This document shows positions 54,033-61,989 of a DNA stretch of 64,000 nt, piece after piece (the first letter of the stretch is position 1; each line of letters opens with the position of its first letter). Both the position numbers and the translations under genes were made by a program. The notes beneath the pieces were generated by a model, which did no database searches, had not been told where the DNA came from, and saw nothing but the letters and a program-made list of their open reading frames with translations. Source of the stretch: Leadbetterella lacunae (GTDB lineage: Bacteria > Bacteroidota > Bacteroidia > Cytophagales > Spirosomataceae); NCBI RefSeq assembly GCF_042649125.1, contig NZ_JBHRYQ010000001.1, forward strand, positions 5,021,468-5,085,467, in the 5' to 3' direction.

Positions 54033-55622
54033 TTAATCTTTTGTAAATTTACTGTCCCACCAATTGTCATTTGGTTTAAATGATTTATTGAGGAAATCTA
54101 ATCGTTCTTTTTCAAGTCGCGGCAAAAGTACCTCTTCGATGTTTTGGTGCCTTTTTTTTGCTTTTTCTGCATTGTATTCTGGATCTTGGGTAGGATAATG
54201 AGCGTTTACACTTATTAACCAATCCGATAGTTTTTTTGCCAAAAACTTCACTTTCTTTTTATTTTGGTTGGCGATATTTTTTTGTTCGTAAGGGTCAGTG
54301 CCTAAGTTATATAGCTCATCGTGACCGTCTTCCCAATAGTGTATCAGTTTGAATTTTTTTTCTATGATTATGGAGTTGGGTTGCCCACCTTGATTGCCGT
54401 AGTGTGGATAATGCCAATACAAGGGTCTTTGAGGAGGTTTTTTTCCTTCAATAAGCGGCTTTAAACTTTGGCCATCTATATGCTGAGCTGGGAGCAATGG
54501 CAGCTGGGCAAAATCCAAGAGCGTAGGAAAAAAATCTGCTCCAGTAACCGGATATTCGCTGGATTTTAGCTGGCTGCTTAACTTAGGAAATTTTATAAAA
54601 TAAGGCTCTCGTATACCACCTTCCCATTGGTAGCCTTTACCCCCTCGATAAGGCAGATTAGCCGTAGAATAGGAATCTCCAGAGGCTACGCCTCCATTGT
54701 CTGAGGTAAAAACGAGTATGGTGTTTTCTTGAAGGTTCAGTTTTTCGAGTGTTTGTAGTACTAGCCCTACGGCATCATCCATGGCCTCTACTAAGCCTGC
54801 ATAAATAGGATTGTCTTGCACTTGCCTTATAGGTAGGTCGTGCTCCATAATATATCCCGTTTTTGCTATTCCATTTTGCTCTACTTTTTGCCGATATTTC
54901 GCCCATTTCTCTTCAGTGGTTTGGATAGGCCCATGTACCGCATAAAAAGATAGAAATGCGAAAAAAGGTTGGTCTTTTTGTGTTTTAGTATGTGTGGTAA
55001 TAAAAGCTGCGGTTTCTTTTGCCAGACGCATGGATAGCTCTTCTCCATTTTCGATGTTTGGTAAGCTTGGGTTTTGCCAAGGAGAAAAATAGCCACCATT
55101 GGGTGAGCCAGCTTCCCAGCCTCCTTTATTGATATCAAATCCGTGGTCTTCAGGATAAGAACCAAGCTCACCCAAATGCCATTTGCCTGCAAAAAAAGTT
55201 TTATAACCACCAGCCTTTAATGCTTCGGCCAGCACGATATCCTCCTTCGGTAATTGATGCTGGTAATAGGCTGGCAGGAGTTTGGAGCTGCGATTTAAGG
55301 ATCTCCAATCCGTCCCAGATTTTGCTCCAATCCAATCTGTGATACCGTGCCTAGCCGTAAACTTGCCAGTCATTATACTCGCTCGTGAAGGACTACAAAC
55401 ACCGCTACAAGCGTATCCATTGGTAAATACAGTACCTTGGCTCGCGATCTTATCCACATTCGGAGTTTCATAGAACTTACTTCCCATGCAGCTTAAATCA
55501 TTGATCCCTAGGTCATCTACCAAAATAAAAACGATATTAGGCTTGGTGGTTTGGGCATATGATTTATTAAATACTGATAGTACGATCAGGGATATTAAGA
55601 GCAAGTAGCGATGTGGTTTCAT
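54033..55622 (-). CDS. S1-family sulfatase (arylsulfatase A-like)
   Basis: Secreted sulfatase of 529 residues. The signal peptide (LISLIVLSVFNKSYAQ) is followed by NIVFILVDDLGINDLSCMG and the formylglycine motif with Cys76 (CSGVCSPSRASIMTG). It then has GKWHLGELGSYPEDHGFD, FLSFYAVHGPIQTTEEKW, the metal-site TILVFTSDNGGVASGDS and YHLPYRGGK-like ANLPYRGGKGYQWEGGIR. It differs clearly from the first sulfatase, so the two probably remove sulfate from different positions or sugars. The start lies 2 bases after the GH105 stop codon, implying co-translation. Confidence 0.93.
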   Translation of the reverse strand: MKPHRYLLLISLIVLSVFNKSYAQTTKPNIVFILVDDLGINDLSCMGSKFYETPNVDKIASQGTVFTNGYACSGVCSPSRASIMTGKFTARHGITDWIGAKSGTDWRSLNRSSKLLPAYYQHQLPKEDIVLAEALKAGGYKTFFAGKWHLGELGSYPEDHGFDINKGGWEAGSPNGGYFSPWQNPSLPNIENGEELSMRLAKETAAFITTHTKTQKDQPFFAFLSFYAVHGPIQTTEEKWAKYRQKVEQNGIAKTGYIMEHDLPIRQVQDNPIYAGLVEAMDDAVGLVLQTLEKLNLQENTILVFTSDNGGVASGDSYSTANLPYRGGKGYQWEGGIREPYFIKFPKLSSQLKSSEYPVTGADFFPTLLDFAQLPLLPAQHIDGQSLKPLIEGKKPPQRPLYWHYPHYGNQGGQPNSIIIEKKFKLIHYWEDGHDELYNLGTDPYEQKNIANQNKKKVKFLAKKLSDWLISVNAHYPTQDPEYNAEKAKKRHQNIEEVLLPRLEKERLDFLNKSFKPNDNWWDSKFTKD

Positions 55623-55624
55623 GG

Positions 55625-56749
55625 TTATTTCATTTTAATGATTTCACTTCCTGCCAACAGAAATGCCCCCGTTCCGAAATTAAACCACGAGTCTTTGTCG
55701 GCGGGTTTAGGGTCAAAACCAATCGTCTGTACCCAGCCTACCATGCCATTGGATTGTTGGCAATTAGCCAATGATTTCCATGCTTTTTCCACTACGGGTT
55801 TATTGGTTTCTTTTGGTAATAATCCTTGGTTTACACCCCAAGCCAAAGCAAACGTGTAAAAACCACTACCGCTTGCTTCGCCGTGTTCAAAACCTTCTGG
55901 GTTTAGTAGACTAGTACGCCAAAGGCCATCTTGCGGTTGAAGTTCTTTTATACGTGCCGCCATTGTTTTGTAAAGGTTTTCATAAAATGGGCGGTGTTTG
56001 TAGTTTTTAGGCATATCGTCTAGTATTAAGGCCAATCCTGCCAATACCCAACCATTTCCCCTCGACCAAAATACTTTTTTGCCATTTGGCTCTAACTTAT
56101 CACTGCTTTCACCTTTTATAAAAAAACGATTGTCTCTATAAAACAGTTTTTCCTCCTTATCGAAAAGATAGGCATACGTTTGTTGGTAATAGGTATCCAT
56201 TTCGTCGAGGTAGGTGTTGTCATTTTTTAAAGTGGCATAGTTTACCAAAACCGGAGGAGCCATAAAAAGGGCGTCGCACCACCACCAAAGCATTTTTTGT
56301 TCGCTATTTCCTTTTCCTTCTTTCCAGTCGTGTGGTTTGTTAAGGTGATCATTTATCCATGCGTCCGTTGGCCCTAGGTCCACTTCTTTGTTTCCCAGTT
56401 TTTTTAGGTAAATGTAAGCAGCAGAGATCGCAATGTCATCGGCATGAAAGTATCTGTCGTGCGTTTTCCAGTTTAACCTTCTACCCATATCTACCATGGC
56501 TTTTTCAAACAATGGATTTTTGGTTGCCATGTGTGCCCGCATTACGCCTGTGTAATAGGCTCCATTTGTCCAGTCGGTTGGGCCTTTTCCAAACTTTTCG
56601 TGTTGCTCCTGCCACTGCATGGCTTTTACCATTGAGGTTTCTATTTGGATTTTTTCTGGGGTTTTAGTCGGAGCTTTGGTAGTACAAGACTGCAATGTTA
56701 TTAGACTTCCTAAAACCAATAGACCAAGTTTTTGGGTAATTTTATTCAT
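55625..56749 (-). CDS. GH105 unsaturated glucuronyl/galacturonyl hydrolase lipoprotein
   Basis: (alpha/alpha)6 hydrolase that hydrates the unsaturated uronic acid left by polysaccharide lyases, releasing the sugar next to it (often rhamnose). Evidence: lipoprotein signal with Cys22 (SLITLQSC), KMLWWWCDALFMAPPVL (catalytic Asp near residue 158), FWSRGNGWVLAGLALILDDM, DGLWRTSLLNPE and GEASGSGFYTFALAWGVNQG. The length (374) fits GH105. Both ulvan and rhamnogalacturonan systems use these. It lies between the Tat-signal protein and the sulfatases, and suggests that a lyase acts upstream. Confidence 0.93.
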   Translation of the reverse strand: MNKITQKLGLLVLGSLITLQSCTTKAPTKTPEKIQIETSMVKAMQWQEQHEKFGKGPTDWTNGAYYTGVMRAHMATKNPLFEKAMVDMGRRLNWKTHDRYFHADDIAISAAYIYLKKLGNKEVDLGPTDAWINDHLNKPHDWKEGKGNSEQKMLWWWCDALFMAPPVLVNYATLKNDNTYLDEMDTYYQQTYAYLFDKEEKLFYRDNRFFIKGESSDKLEPNGKKVFWSRGNGWVLAGLALILDDMPKNYKHRPFYENLYKTMAARIKELQPQDGLWRTSLLNPEGFEHGEASGSGFYTFALAWGVNQGLLPKETNKPVVEKAWKSLANCQQSNGMVGWVQTIGFDPKPADKDSWFNFGTGAFLLAGSEIIKMK

Positions 56750-56863
56750 AATTAAAATTGTTTTATTTGATATTATTCTAGTTTAAAATTGAGTAAGTTT
56801 TTATTTTGGATTACTTCTATTTTTCAAAATCGTTTTAGTTACCAGGGATTATTTTAACTGTAA

Positions 56864-56938
56864 CTAATTCTTTGTCATTGGGACTGATTTTATGTAAGAA
56901 ATAAACAAGGAAGCTAAGAGTATTTTTAGTGTTTTCAT
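56864..56938 (-). pseudogene. 24-codon signal-peptide-like ORF, possible gene remnant
   Basis: ATG at 56938 encodes MKTLKILLASLFISYIKS and stops at 56864. It looks like the front of a secreted protein with nothing after it. It lies in the 205-base gap before GH105. It may be chance, or a relic of a deleted cluster gene. Confidence 0.25.
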
Positions 56939-56954
56939 TTTACTTAGATTTGAG

Positions 56955-58859
56955 TTAGCTTACCAAAATAGTACAAATAATTTCATGAGCACTTTCGTCG
57001 AAATGTGCAATTACAGGTACCGCCTCAATGCCAGGCACAAGGTTAAATACCCTACTTTTAGTAGTTTTTATAATCTCTAATGGTACATTTGATTTAATCA
57101 AAAGAGTGCCATTTTTCTTTTTAATCTGTATGCTTTTTGCGTCTAATTGTGTTACTTTTTCTTCGGATTGGCAGGCGATTGGTAAAACCAACTGAGCCTT
57201 TTGTTGTTCTTTGCCTTTTTTAGTTTTTTTTGCTGTAATACTAAATTTCCCCTTCTCGAATTCATATTTCAATTCATAATTTGAGTCATTATTTGTCAAC
57301 TGTTTTCCCTCTTCATTTTTTAATTTTACTTGAGCAGAAACCGTAATTTTATCTTTATTAGTTTGATGTGAAACCTTAGCTTCGAGGTCGTAAAGGTTAG
57401 TAAACCAGTTGTTTTCTTCGAATAGTTCTATTCTTGGAGTTAGAGCAAAGTCAATATCGTCGGGGTTTTCTTGCTGGTTATAGATTTCCACTTCTCTGTA
57501 TTTGGCCATGCTTGCCGTAAAAATTGTGCCGATTTTTTGATGGTATAAAAAACCAATACTCCCGCCGGTAGCCTGTTGTGAGTTTTCGGTGTAAACAAAA
57601 TCATACGATGAAATACTCGCTCGCCAGTTTTGGTGACTCACCAGCCAAACATCTACCTCAGGCATGTGTTTTATTCCATAATTGGTCTCTATTGGTAATT
57701 TGGCTGTGGCATTTATCAATTCTAAATTTTTGTTTTCATTGAGTAAGGAAGCCAAAGTTTTAGCATGACAAAACGTGTGATGAATACAAGGCTTTACGCC
57801 ATGCGAGATATAATGTGGACCTCCGTGAATTAGACCATCTTTTGTGCAACTTTTTAGCAACATGGTGTTTTGGTAAACTGCCCTGCCAAATGCTGAATTC
57901 CGGTCTGCCAAAAGTGTGTAGCCTATTTGACTGCCATCGGTGGTTCTGCTACCCCAATAGGACCATTTATATTGGCGACTTCCCCAGCTGTTGTCCCAAG
58001 CACCGTCTGGAAACATAAATTCTAAATGTCCTTCCAGTGATGCCTTTAGCAAGGTTATAAGTTCTTCATCTTTAACTTCTACAGCGTATTGCACCACCGC
58101 ATTGATGGTTTCTTCTACATTGTAGCCCAAGTCTACGCCGTATAAGCCTTTCGCACTTTTTTTAGTACTTGGTTTTCCTTCTCCTATTATTAATTTGTTA
58201 GGCTCCGAAAGCCAGTTTTTTATGTCTTTTGCTAACTCGTGGCTACGTTGCGTATATGATGGGTTATTTAGCACTTGGCCAAACAGGTGAAGTGCATAAA
58301 TAGAAGTAAATCCGTAGTTGATATTGGTAAAAGTTAAATCGAAGGTTTTGAAAATATATTCACTAACGGCTGTTAATCTTTCTGTCCATTTTTCTTTGGT
58401 TTTTTGAGGTAAAATATCCCCGTGATATTTGAGTGTTTCGGCCAAGGCTATTCCACCAAAAACAGAGATGCCTTTCCAGCTGTTTGGGTTTGGCATTACC
58501 GTCCAACTTCCATCTGCCGAGGTCACGTTTTTAGACCATTCAAATACCGAGATTCCGGCCTTTAGATATTTGTCGTCTCCGGTGGTTTCTGCTAAATACA
58601 AAAAAGGCAAAACTGCATCCATACAGCGTCCGTGTATTTCGCCACATGAAGGACACATAAGGGCTCCGTGGGTGGTTTCATCGCTTGGGTTATCAATTTG
58701 ATTGGCTAACATGCCATCTCCCCAAGTTTTTAACAGTTCACTTATAAATACCTTGTATTCAGTGGCTTGTTTATTATTTAGTTGCCAGTTGATAGGCCTT
58801 AAAAATGCCAAAGTACCTAGACCTAAACTTCCATTTTGTATAAACTCACGTCTCTTCAT
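56955..58859 (-). CDS. Tat-exported putative alpha/alpha-toroid polysaccharide-degrading protein
   Basis: A 634-residue protein I cannot assign to a named family. The N-terminus is a twin-arginine-type signal (MKRREFIQNGSLGLGTLAF). Residues about 35-400 look all-helical and toroid-like, with CPSCGEIHGRC (possible metal-binding Cys cluster), YNVEETINAVVQYAVEVKD, FMFPDGAWDNSWGSRQYKW and a His-rich stretch HHTFCHAKT. Residues about 400-634 are beta-rich (SSYDFVYTENSQQATGGSIG onward), like the sandwich of heparinase-type lyases (PL8/12/15/21 folds). The aromatic/His-rich core and its position among GH105 and sulfatases make a lyase or hydrolase likely. This is inference only; structure-based search would decide. 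Confidence 0.7.
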   Translation of the reverse strand: MKRREFIQNGSLGLGTLAFLRPINWQLNNKQATEYKVFISELLKTWGDGMLANQIDNPSDETTHGALMCPSCGEIHGRCMDAVLPFLYLAETTGDDKYLKAGISVFEWSKNVTSADGSWTVMPNPNSWKGISVFGGIALAETLKYHGDILPQKTKEKWTERLTAVSEYIFKTFDLTFTNINYGFTSIYALHLFGQVLNNPSYTQRSHELAKDIKNWLSEPNKLIIGEGKPSTKKSAKGLYGVDLGYNVEETINAVVQYAVEVKDEELITLLKASLEGHLEFMFPDGAWDNSWGSRQYKWSYWGSRTTDGSQIGYTLLADRNSAFGRAVYQNTMLLKSCTKDGLIHGGPHYISHGVKPCIHHTFCHAKTLASLLNENKNLELINATAKLPIETNYGIKHMPEVDVWLVSHQNWRASISSYDFVYTENSQQATGGSIGFLYHQKIGTIFTASMAKYREVEIYNQQENPDDIDFALTPRIELFEENNWFTNLYDLEAKVSHQTNKDKITVSAQVKLKNEEGKQLTNNDSNYELKYEFEKGKFSITAKKTKKGKEQQKAQLVLPIACQSEEKVTQLDAKSIQIKKKNGTLLIKSNVPLEIIKTTKSRVFNLVPGIEAVPVIAHFDESAHEIICTILVS

Positions 58860-58960
58860 TTCATATTGTTTTTGTCATTCTCATGTCCTGCTTCTTTGTA
58901 TTTCCAAAAGCATTTTTTTTGAAAATAGTATTCTGATTTTTTGAGAAAAAGTTTTTCATT

Positions 58961-60646
58961 TTACTCTGATGCTTTGTTTTCAAAAAAAGCTTTGGCTTCC
59001 GGCAGACTAGTTTTGTCGGCATTATAAAACACAATGTAGTCCACACTAAATCTTTGAGAGCGTCCGGCCAAGGTTAGGGTATAAGTTTCTCCTTTTTTTA
59101 GTTTATAAACCAAATCAAAAAACTCGTGTCTGCCTCTTTCGGCTCGTTGAGCCCAGTGCCACTCGTTTTCAGGAGTATTTGTGCTGCCTTCTTGAAAATA
59201 TTTCAGGTAATTTTCTAAAGTTTGCTTGTCGAGGTTGGTTGCACTTTCAAAATCTCCTTTTAGTTTCACATAGGCGTCATTGCACCAGTCACCACGGTCT
59301 CCTTCTAAGCGTTTGCTACTCATCATCAAGAGTCTATAGTTTCCATCAATAGGTACTTTTACTGTATATTGTAGTGGAGAGTTTGGTTCGCCTATACTTG
59401 GGGTATTTCCCATAAACTCTAAGTAGGTTTTGCCTGAGGCATTTGCTACGTAGTTTTTATTTTTGCTAGTTATTTTTAGCCATTTGCCTAATGGAGATTT
59501 TGTGCTTTCTGCTTCTATTTTTATGAAATCTTTGCTAGTGAGTGTTTCACTTTTAGTTCCTGTTATTTCTTTTACTTTATTAAAAAAAGCCTTTTTTGTC
59601 TCCGAATTTATTCCCCAATCTACGGGTATAGTTTGAAACCCATTTTTCAGGTCAGTGTCTCCTTTTTTTCGATAATCAAAAAATCCCCAAGAGATGTGAT
59701 TCTTTAAAGCGATATTAAAATGTGAATTCTCTGCTTCAAAATCATGATTGTCGTCTTCATTTATTACAATAGGTAGTTTTCGGTCACCTACTGCTTTTTT
59801 TACTTTGGCTATGTGGTTTTCATAATCTTCGGTTTTTCGAAGTGCATTACAGTGAAAAAGTATAAAATCAGCCACTTTTATCACGTTTTCGGTGGGTACA
59901 GTTTGTGCCGCAAAACTCACACTGACGTTATATCTAAAACCATTTCGTTCGATATTTTTTGCCAATACAATGAGTTCATGTACCCTTTGCATGAGCAATA
60001 TTTCGTGGTCATAATGCTTTAAATCGGCTTGGGTTTCATTATTTATTTCTAAAAGTACGTTTCTATATTTTTTGTCATGAAGCCAGTTAACTAGTTCCGT
60101 TACGGCTCTTTTTATAGCCGTTTCATCATAGAGTCTTTGATCTTGCCCAAAATAAAACATCCCCAATATCACTACCATGCCTAGGTCATCTGCCTTTTTC
60201 AAAATTCTGTCTAGGCGGTTCATGTACCCGTAGTTTAGCGAGCCGTCTGCATTAAAACCCGGGTTGTAAAAATCAAAATTACCATACCCAAAAGGGCTTC
60301 CCCCTTGCATGTTTACTGTGATGGCATTTAGGCCAAATGACTTCCATTTGGGCATGGCTTCTATAAACTCCAAATTGTTTCGTTCGGGGTCCCATTTTTT
60401 AGTGTCAGCATACGCAAAAGTGTCTCTTGTGGCCACATTGAGGTCATCAAAAATGCCTTGGACCATTCGCGAGTTCATCAATAGGCCTTCTATTTTGTTT
60501 CCTCTCCACTGCCTGCCTTCATAGGTAAGTTTTCCGTTTATATAAAACTGCTCACCCACAATAGTCACCGTAGTTTTTTGTGAAAATACGTTCACCAATG
60601 GCGAGAAGATTAGCGAAAATAATAAGATGTATTTTAGATTATTCAT
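58961..60646 (-). CDS. Clan GH-A TIM-barrel glycoside hydrolase with C-terminal beta domain
   Basis: Secreted protein of 561 residues. The signal peptide (LLFSLIFSPLVNVFSQ) is followed by a (beta/alpha)8 domain: WKSFGLNAITVNMQGGSP, KADDLGMVVILGMFYFGQDQ, RNVLLEINNETQ (candidate acid/base Glu after NN) and LPIVINEDDNHDF (candidate nucleophile Glu). It resembles GH5-like retaining enzymes, but I cannot name the family. From about residue 370 a beta-sandwich (KIEAESTKSPLGKWLKITS to RFSVDYIVFYN) looks like a carbohydrate-binding module. It overlaps the beta-propeller gene by 8 bases, so the two are coupled. Confidence 0.75.
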   Translation of the reverse strand: MNNLKYILLFSLIFSPLVNVFSQKTTVTIVGEQFYINGKLTYEGRQWRGNKIEGLLMNSRMVQGIFDDLNVATRDTFAYADTKKWDPERNNLEFIEAMPKWKSFGLNAITVNMQGGSPFGYGNFDFYNPGFNADGSLNYGYMNRLDRILKKADDLGMVVILGMFYFGQDQRLYDETAIKRAVTELVNWLHDKKYRNVLLEINNETQADLKHYDHEILLMQRVHELIVLAKNIERNGFRYNVSVSFAAQTVPTENVIKVADFILFHCNALRKTEDYENHIAKVKKAVGDRKLPIVINEDDNHDFEAENSHFNIALKNHISWGFFDYRKKGDTDLKNGFQTIPVDWGINSETKKAFFNKVKEITGTKSETLTSKDFIKIEAESTKSPLGKWLKITSKNKNYVANASGKTYLEFMGNTPSIGEPNSPLQYTVKVPIDGNYRLLMMSSKRLEGDRGDWCNDAYVKLKGDFESATNLDKQTLENYLKYFQEGSTNTPENEWHWAQRAERGRHEFFDLVYKLKKGETYTLTLAGRSQRFSVDYIVFYNADKTSLPEAKAFFENKASE

Positions 60647-61985
60647 AGCTTTTTGATACTTTATAAAGGTACATCAATACGGGTTTTACGGGTGTTTCTA
60701 CTTTTTCATAAAAACGTCTTTTGCCTAATGTTTCCCATCGGAAAGCATAGAAATAGCCCTTTACTTGGTTTGCCATTTGCCATTTTGGGGTCATGCCGGC
60801 TGTGCCTGATAGGGCTCGGTTTAGTTCTGTTGGATAAATATTTTCCTCTTCTGATTTTGTCTCAAAATCGCTAATTGTTTTTAAAGTTTTAAGGTCTATC
60901 ATTACTTGTCCATTATTTCTTTTTACATGCCAATAATTGACTTTGATGACTTCTTGTTCTGTTATTTGAGCAGAAGTTATTTTCAATTCGCCCGTTATTG
61001 AACCTGGGCCTTTAAAATCCCAGCGGTGGTTCCAGTCAGACACTTGGGCTATTTGCCACGTTTGTTTGTCTGATTTTGCTATGTACATTTGGCTAAAACC
61101 ATTTTTGTCATATTTGTGATAGGCAAAAAACGGATTGTGATTTTTATCAAAAAACATCTCAAAACCGCCGTTTATTATGCCGCCGCCCGCTGGCACAGGG
61201 TCAACAATAAATTGCTTGTTTAGCGGACTTATGGGCAATTTCCCTTTTTGGCCGTCCATAGTTTCCCAGTTTACTAAATCTTTACTTTTGGCATACGAAA
61301 GGTCGTGGTTGGTTTCGCTGTGTGGCGTATCTCTCCATACCCAAGCCATATGAAAATACCCGTCTTTCCCGAGTTTTGGGGCCGTGCTGTAGGCACTCAT
61401 TTGATTCATGCCATCAAACAAAAAATCTGTACTTAGGCGGCTAAAGGATTTGTTTTTTTCGTCATAAGCTATATTTATGGTGTTTCCGTTTCCGCTTCCT
61501 CCTTTGCGATACATAAATATCAACTTTCCCTTGGCATCTTTTATAAAACTGGGGTAGGTGCTGCTAAGCTCATCTTTGGCATTGACAAGTGGAAATATTT
61601 TCTCAAATGTGGTTACATCAAATGGTTTTTGAGTTTTAAAATAAATGAGGGAGTCGTTATGCATATTGCCACTTACGTGGAGGCAATTGTCTCGATCTAA
61701 GGCCAAAACTATGCTATTGTGGCTATCCCAACCAACTTTGGTAGGTAATGTCTTTATTTTCCAGTTGGTTTCAGATTCTTTTTTGCCTGCTACAGTGAGG
61801 CTTCGGTCTTTGTTGTAGTAGGCTATAAACTGCCAATCTTTTTTGGCTGTAAAAGCAAAGTTTACCGGAAAATCAGAAACGACAGAATCAACCGGAATTG
61901 CCTCTAAAATTCTGCTTTGTGAATGTGCTTTTAGTTGAATTATTACAAAACAGAGCATAGTTATGACTTTTATGGTAAGTTTCAT
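60639..61985 (-). CDS. BNR_4 beta-propeller protein, candidate polysaccharide lyase
   Basis: Secreted 448-residue protein of the BNR_4 type, predicted seven-bladed propeller. Evidence: signal peptide (MLCFVIIQLKAHSQ), DNCLHVSGNMHNDSLIYFKT, GKLIFMYRKGGSGNGN, GYFHMAWVWRDTPHSETNHD and NPFFAYHKYDKNGFSQMYIA. His in SGNMH, Tyr/Arg in FMYRKGGSG and the Trp/Arg in WVWRDT are conserved in this type. BNR_4 relatives include ulvan lyases (PL24/PL25) and rhamnose-glucuronate lyases, which share the fold (family knowledge). With GH105, sulfatases and rhamnose catabolism around it, a lyase cutting next to rhamnose is plausible but unproven. It starts 4 bases after the GH3 stop. Confidence 0.8.
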   Translation of the reverse strand: MKLTIKVITMLCFVIIQLKAHSQSRILEAIPVDSVVSDFPVNFAFTAKKDWQFIAYYNKDRSLTVAGKKESETNWKIKTLPTKVGWDSHNSIVLALDRDNCLHVSGNMHNDSLIYFKTQKPFDVTTFEKIFPLVNAKDELSSTYPSFIKDAKGKLIFMYRKGGSGNGNTINIAYDEKNKSFSRLSTDFLFDGMNQMSAYSTAPKLGKDGYFHMAWVWRDTPHSETNHDLSYAKSKDLVNWETMDGQKGKLPISPLNKQFIVDPVPAGGGIINGGFEMFFDKNHNPFFAYHKYDKNGFSQMYIAKSDKQTWQIAQVSDWNHRWDFKGPGSITGELKITSAQITEQEVIKVNYWHVKRNNGQVMIDLKTLKTISDFETKSEEENIYPTELNRALSGTAGMTPKWQMANQVKGYFYAFRWETLGKRRFYEKVETPVKPVLMYLYKVSKSYE

Positions 61986-61989
61986 TGCC

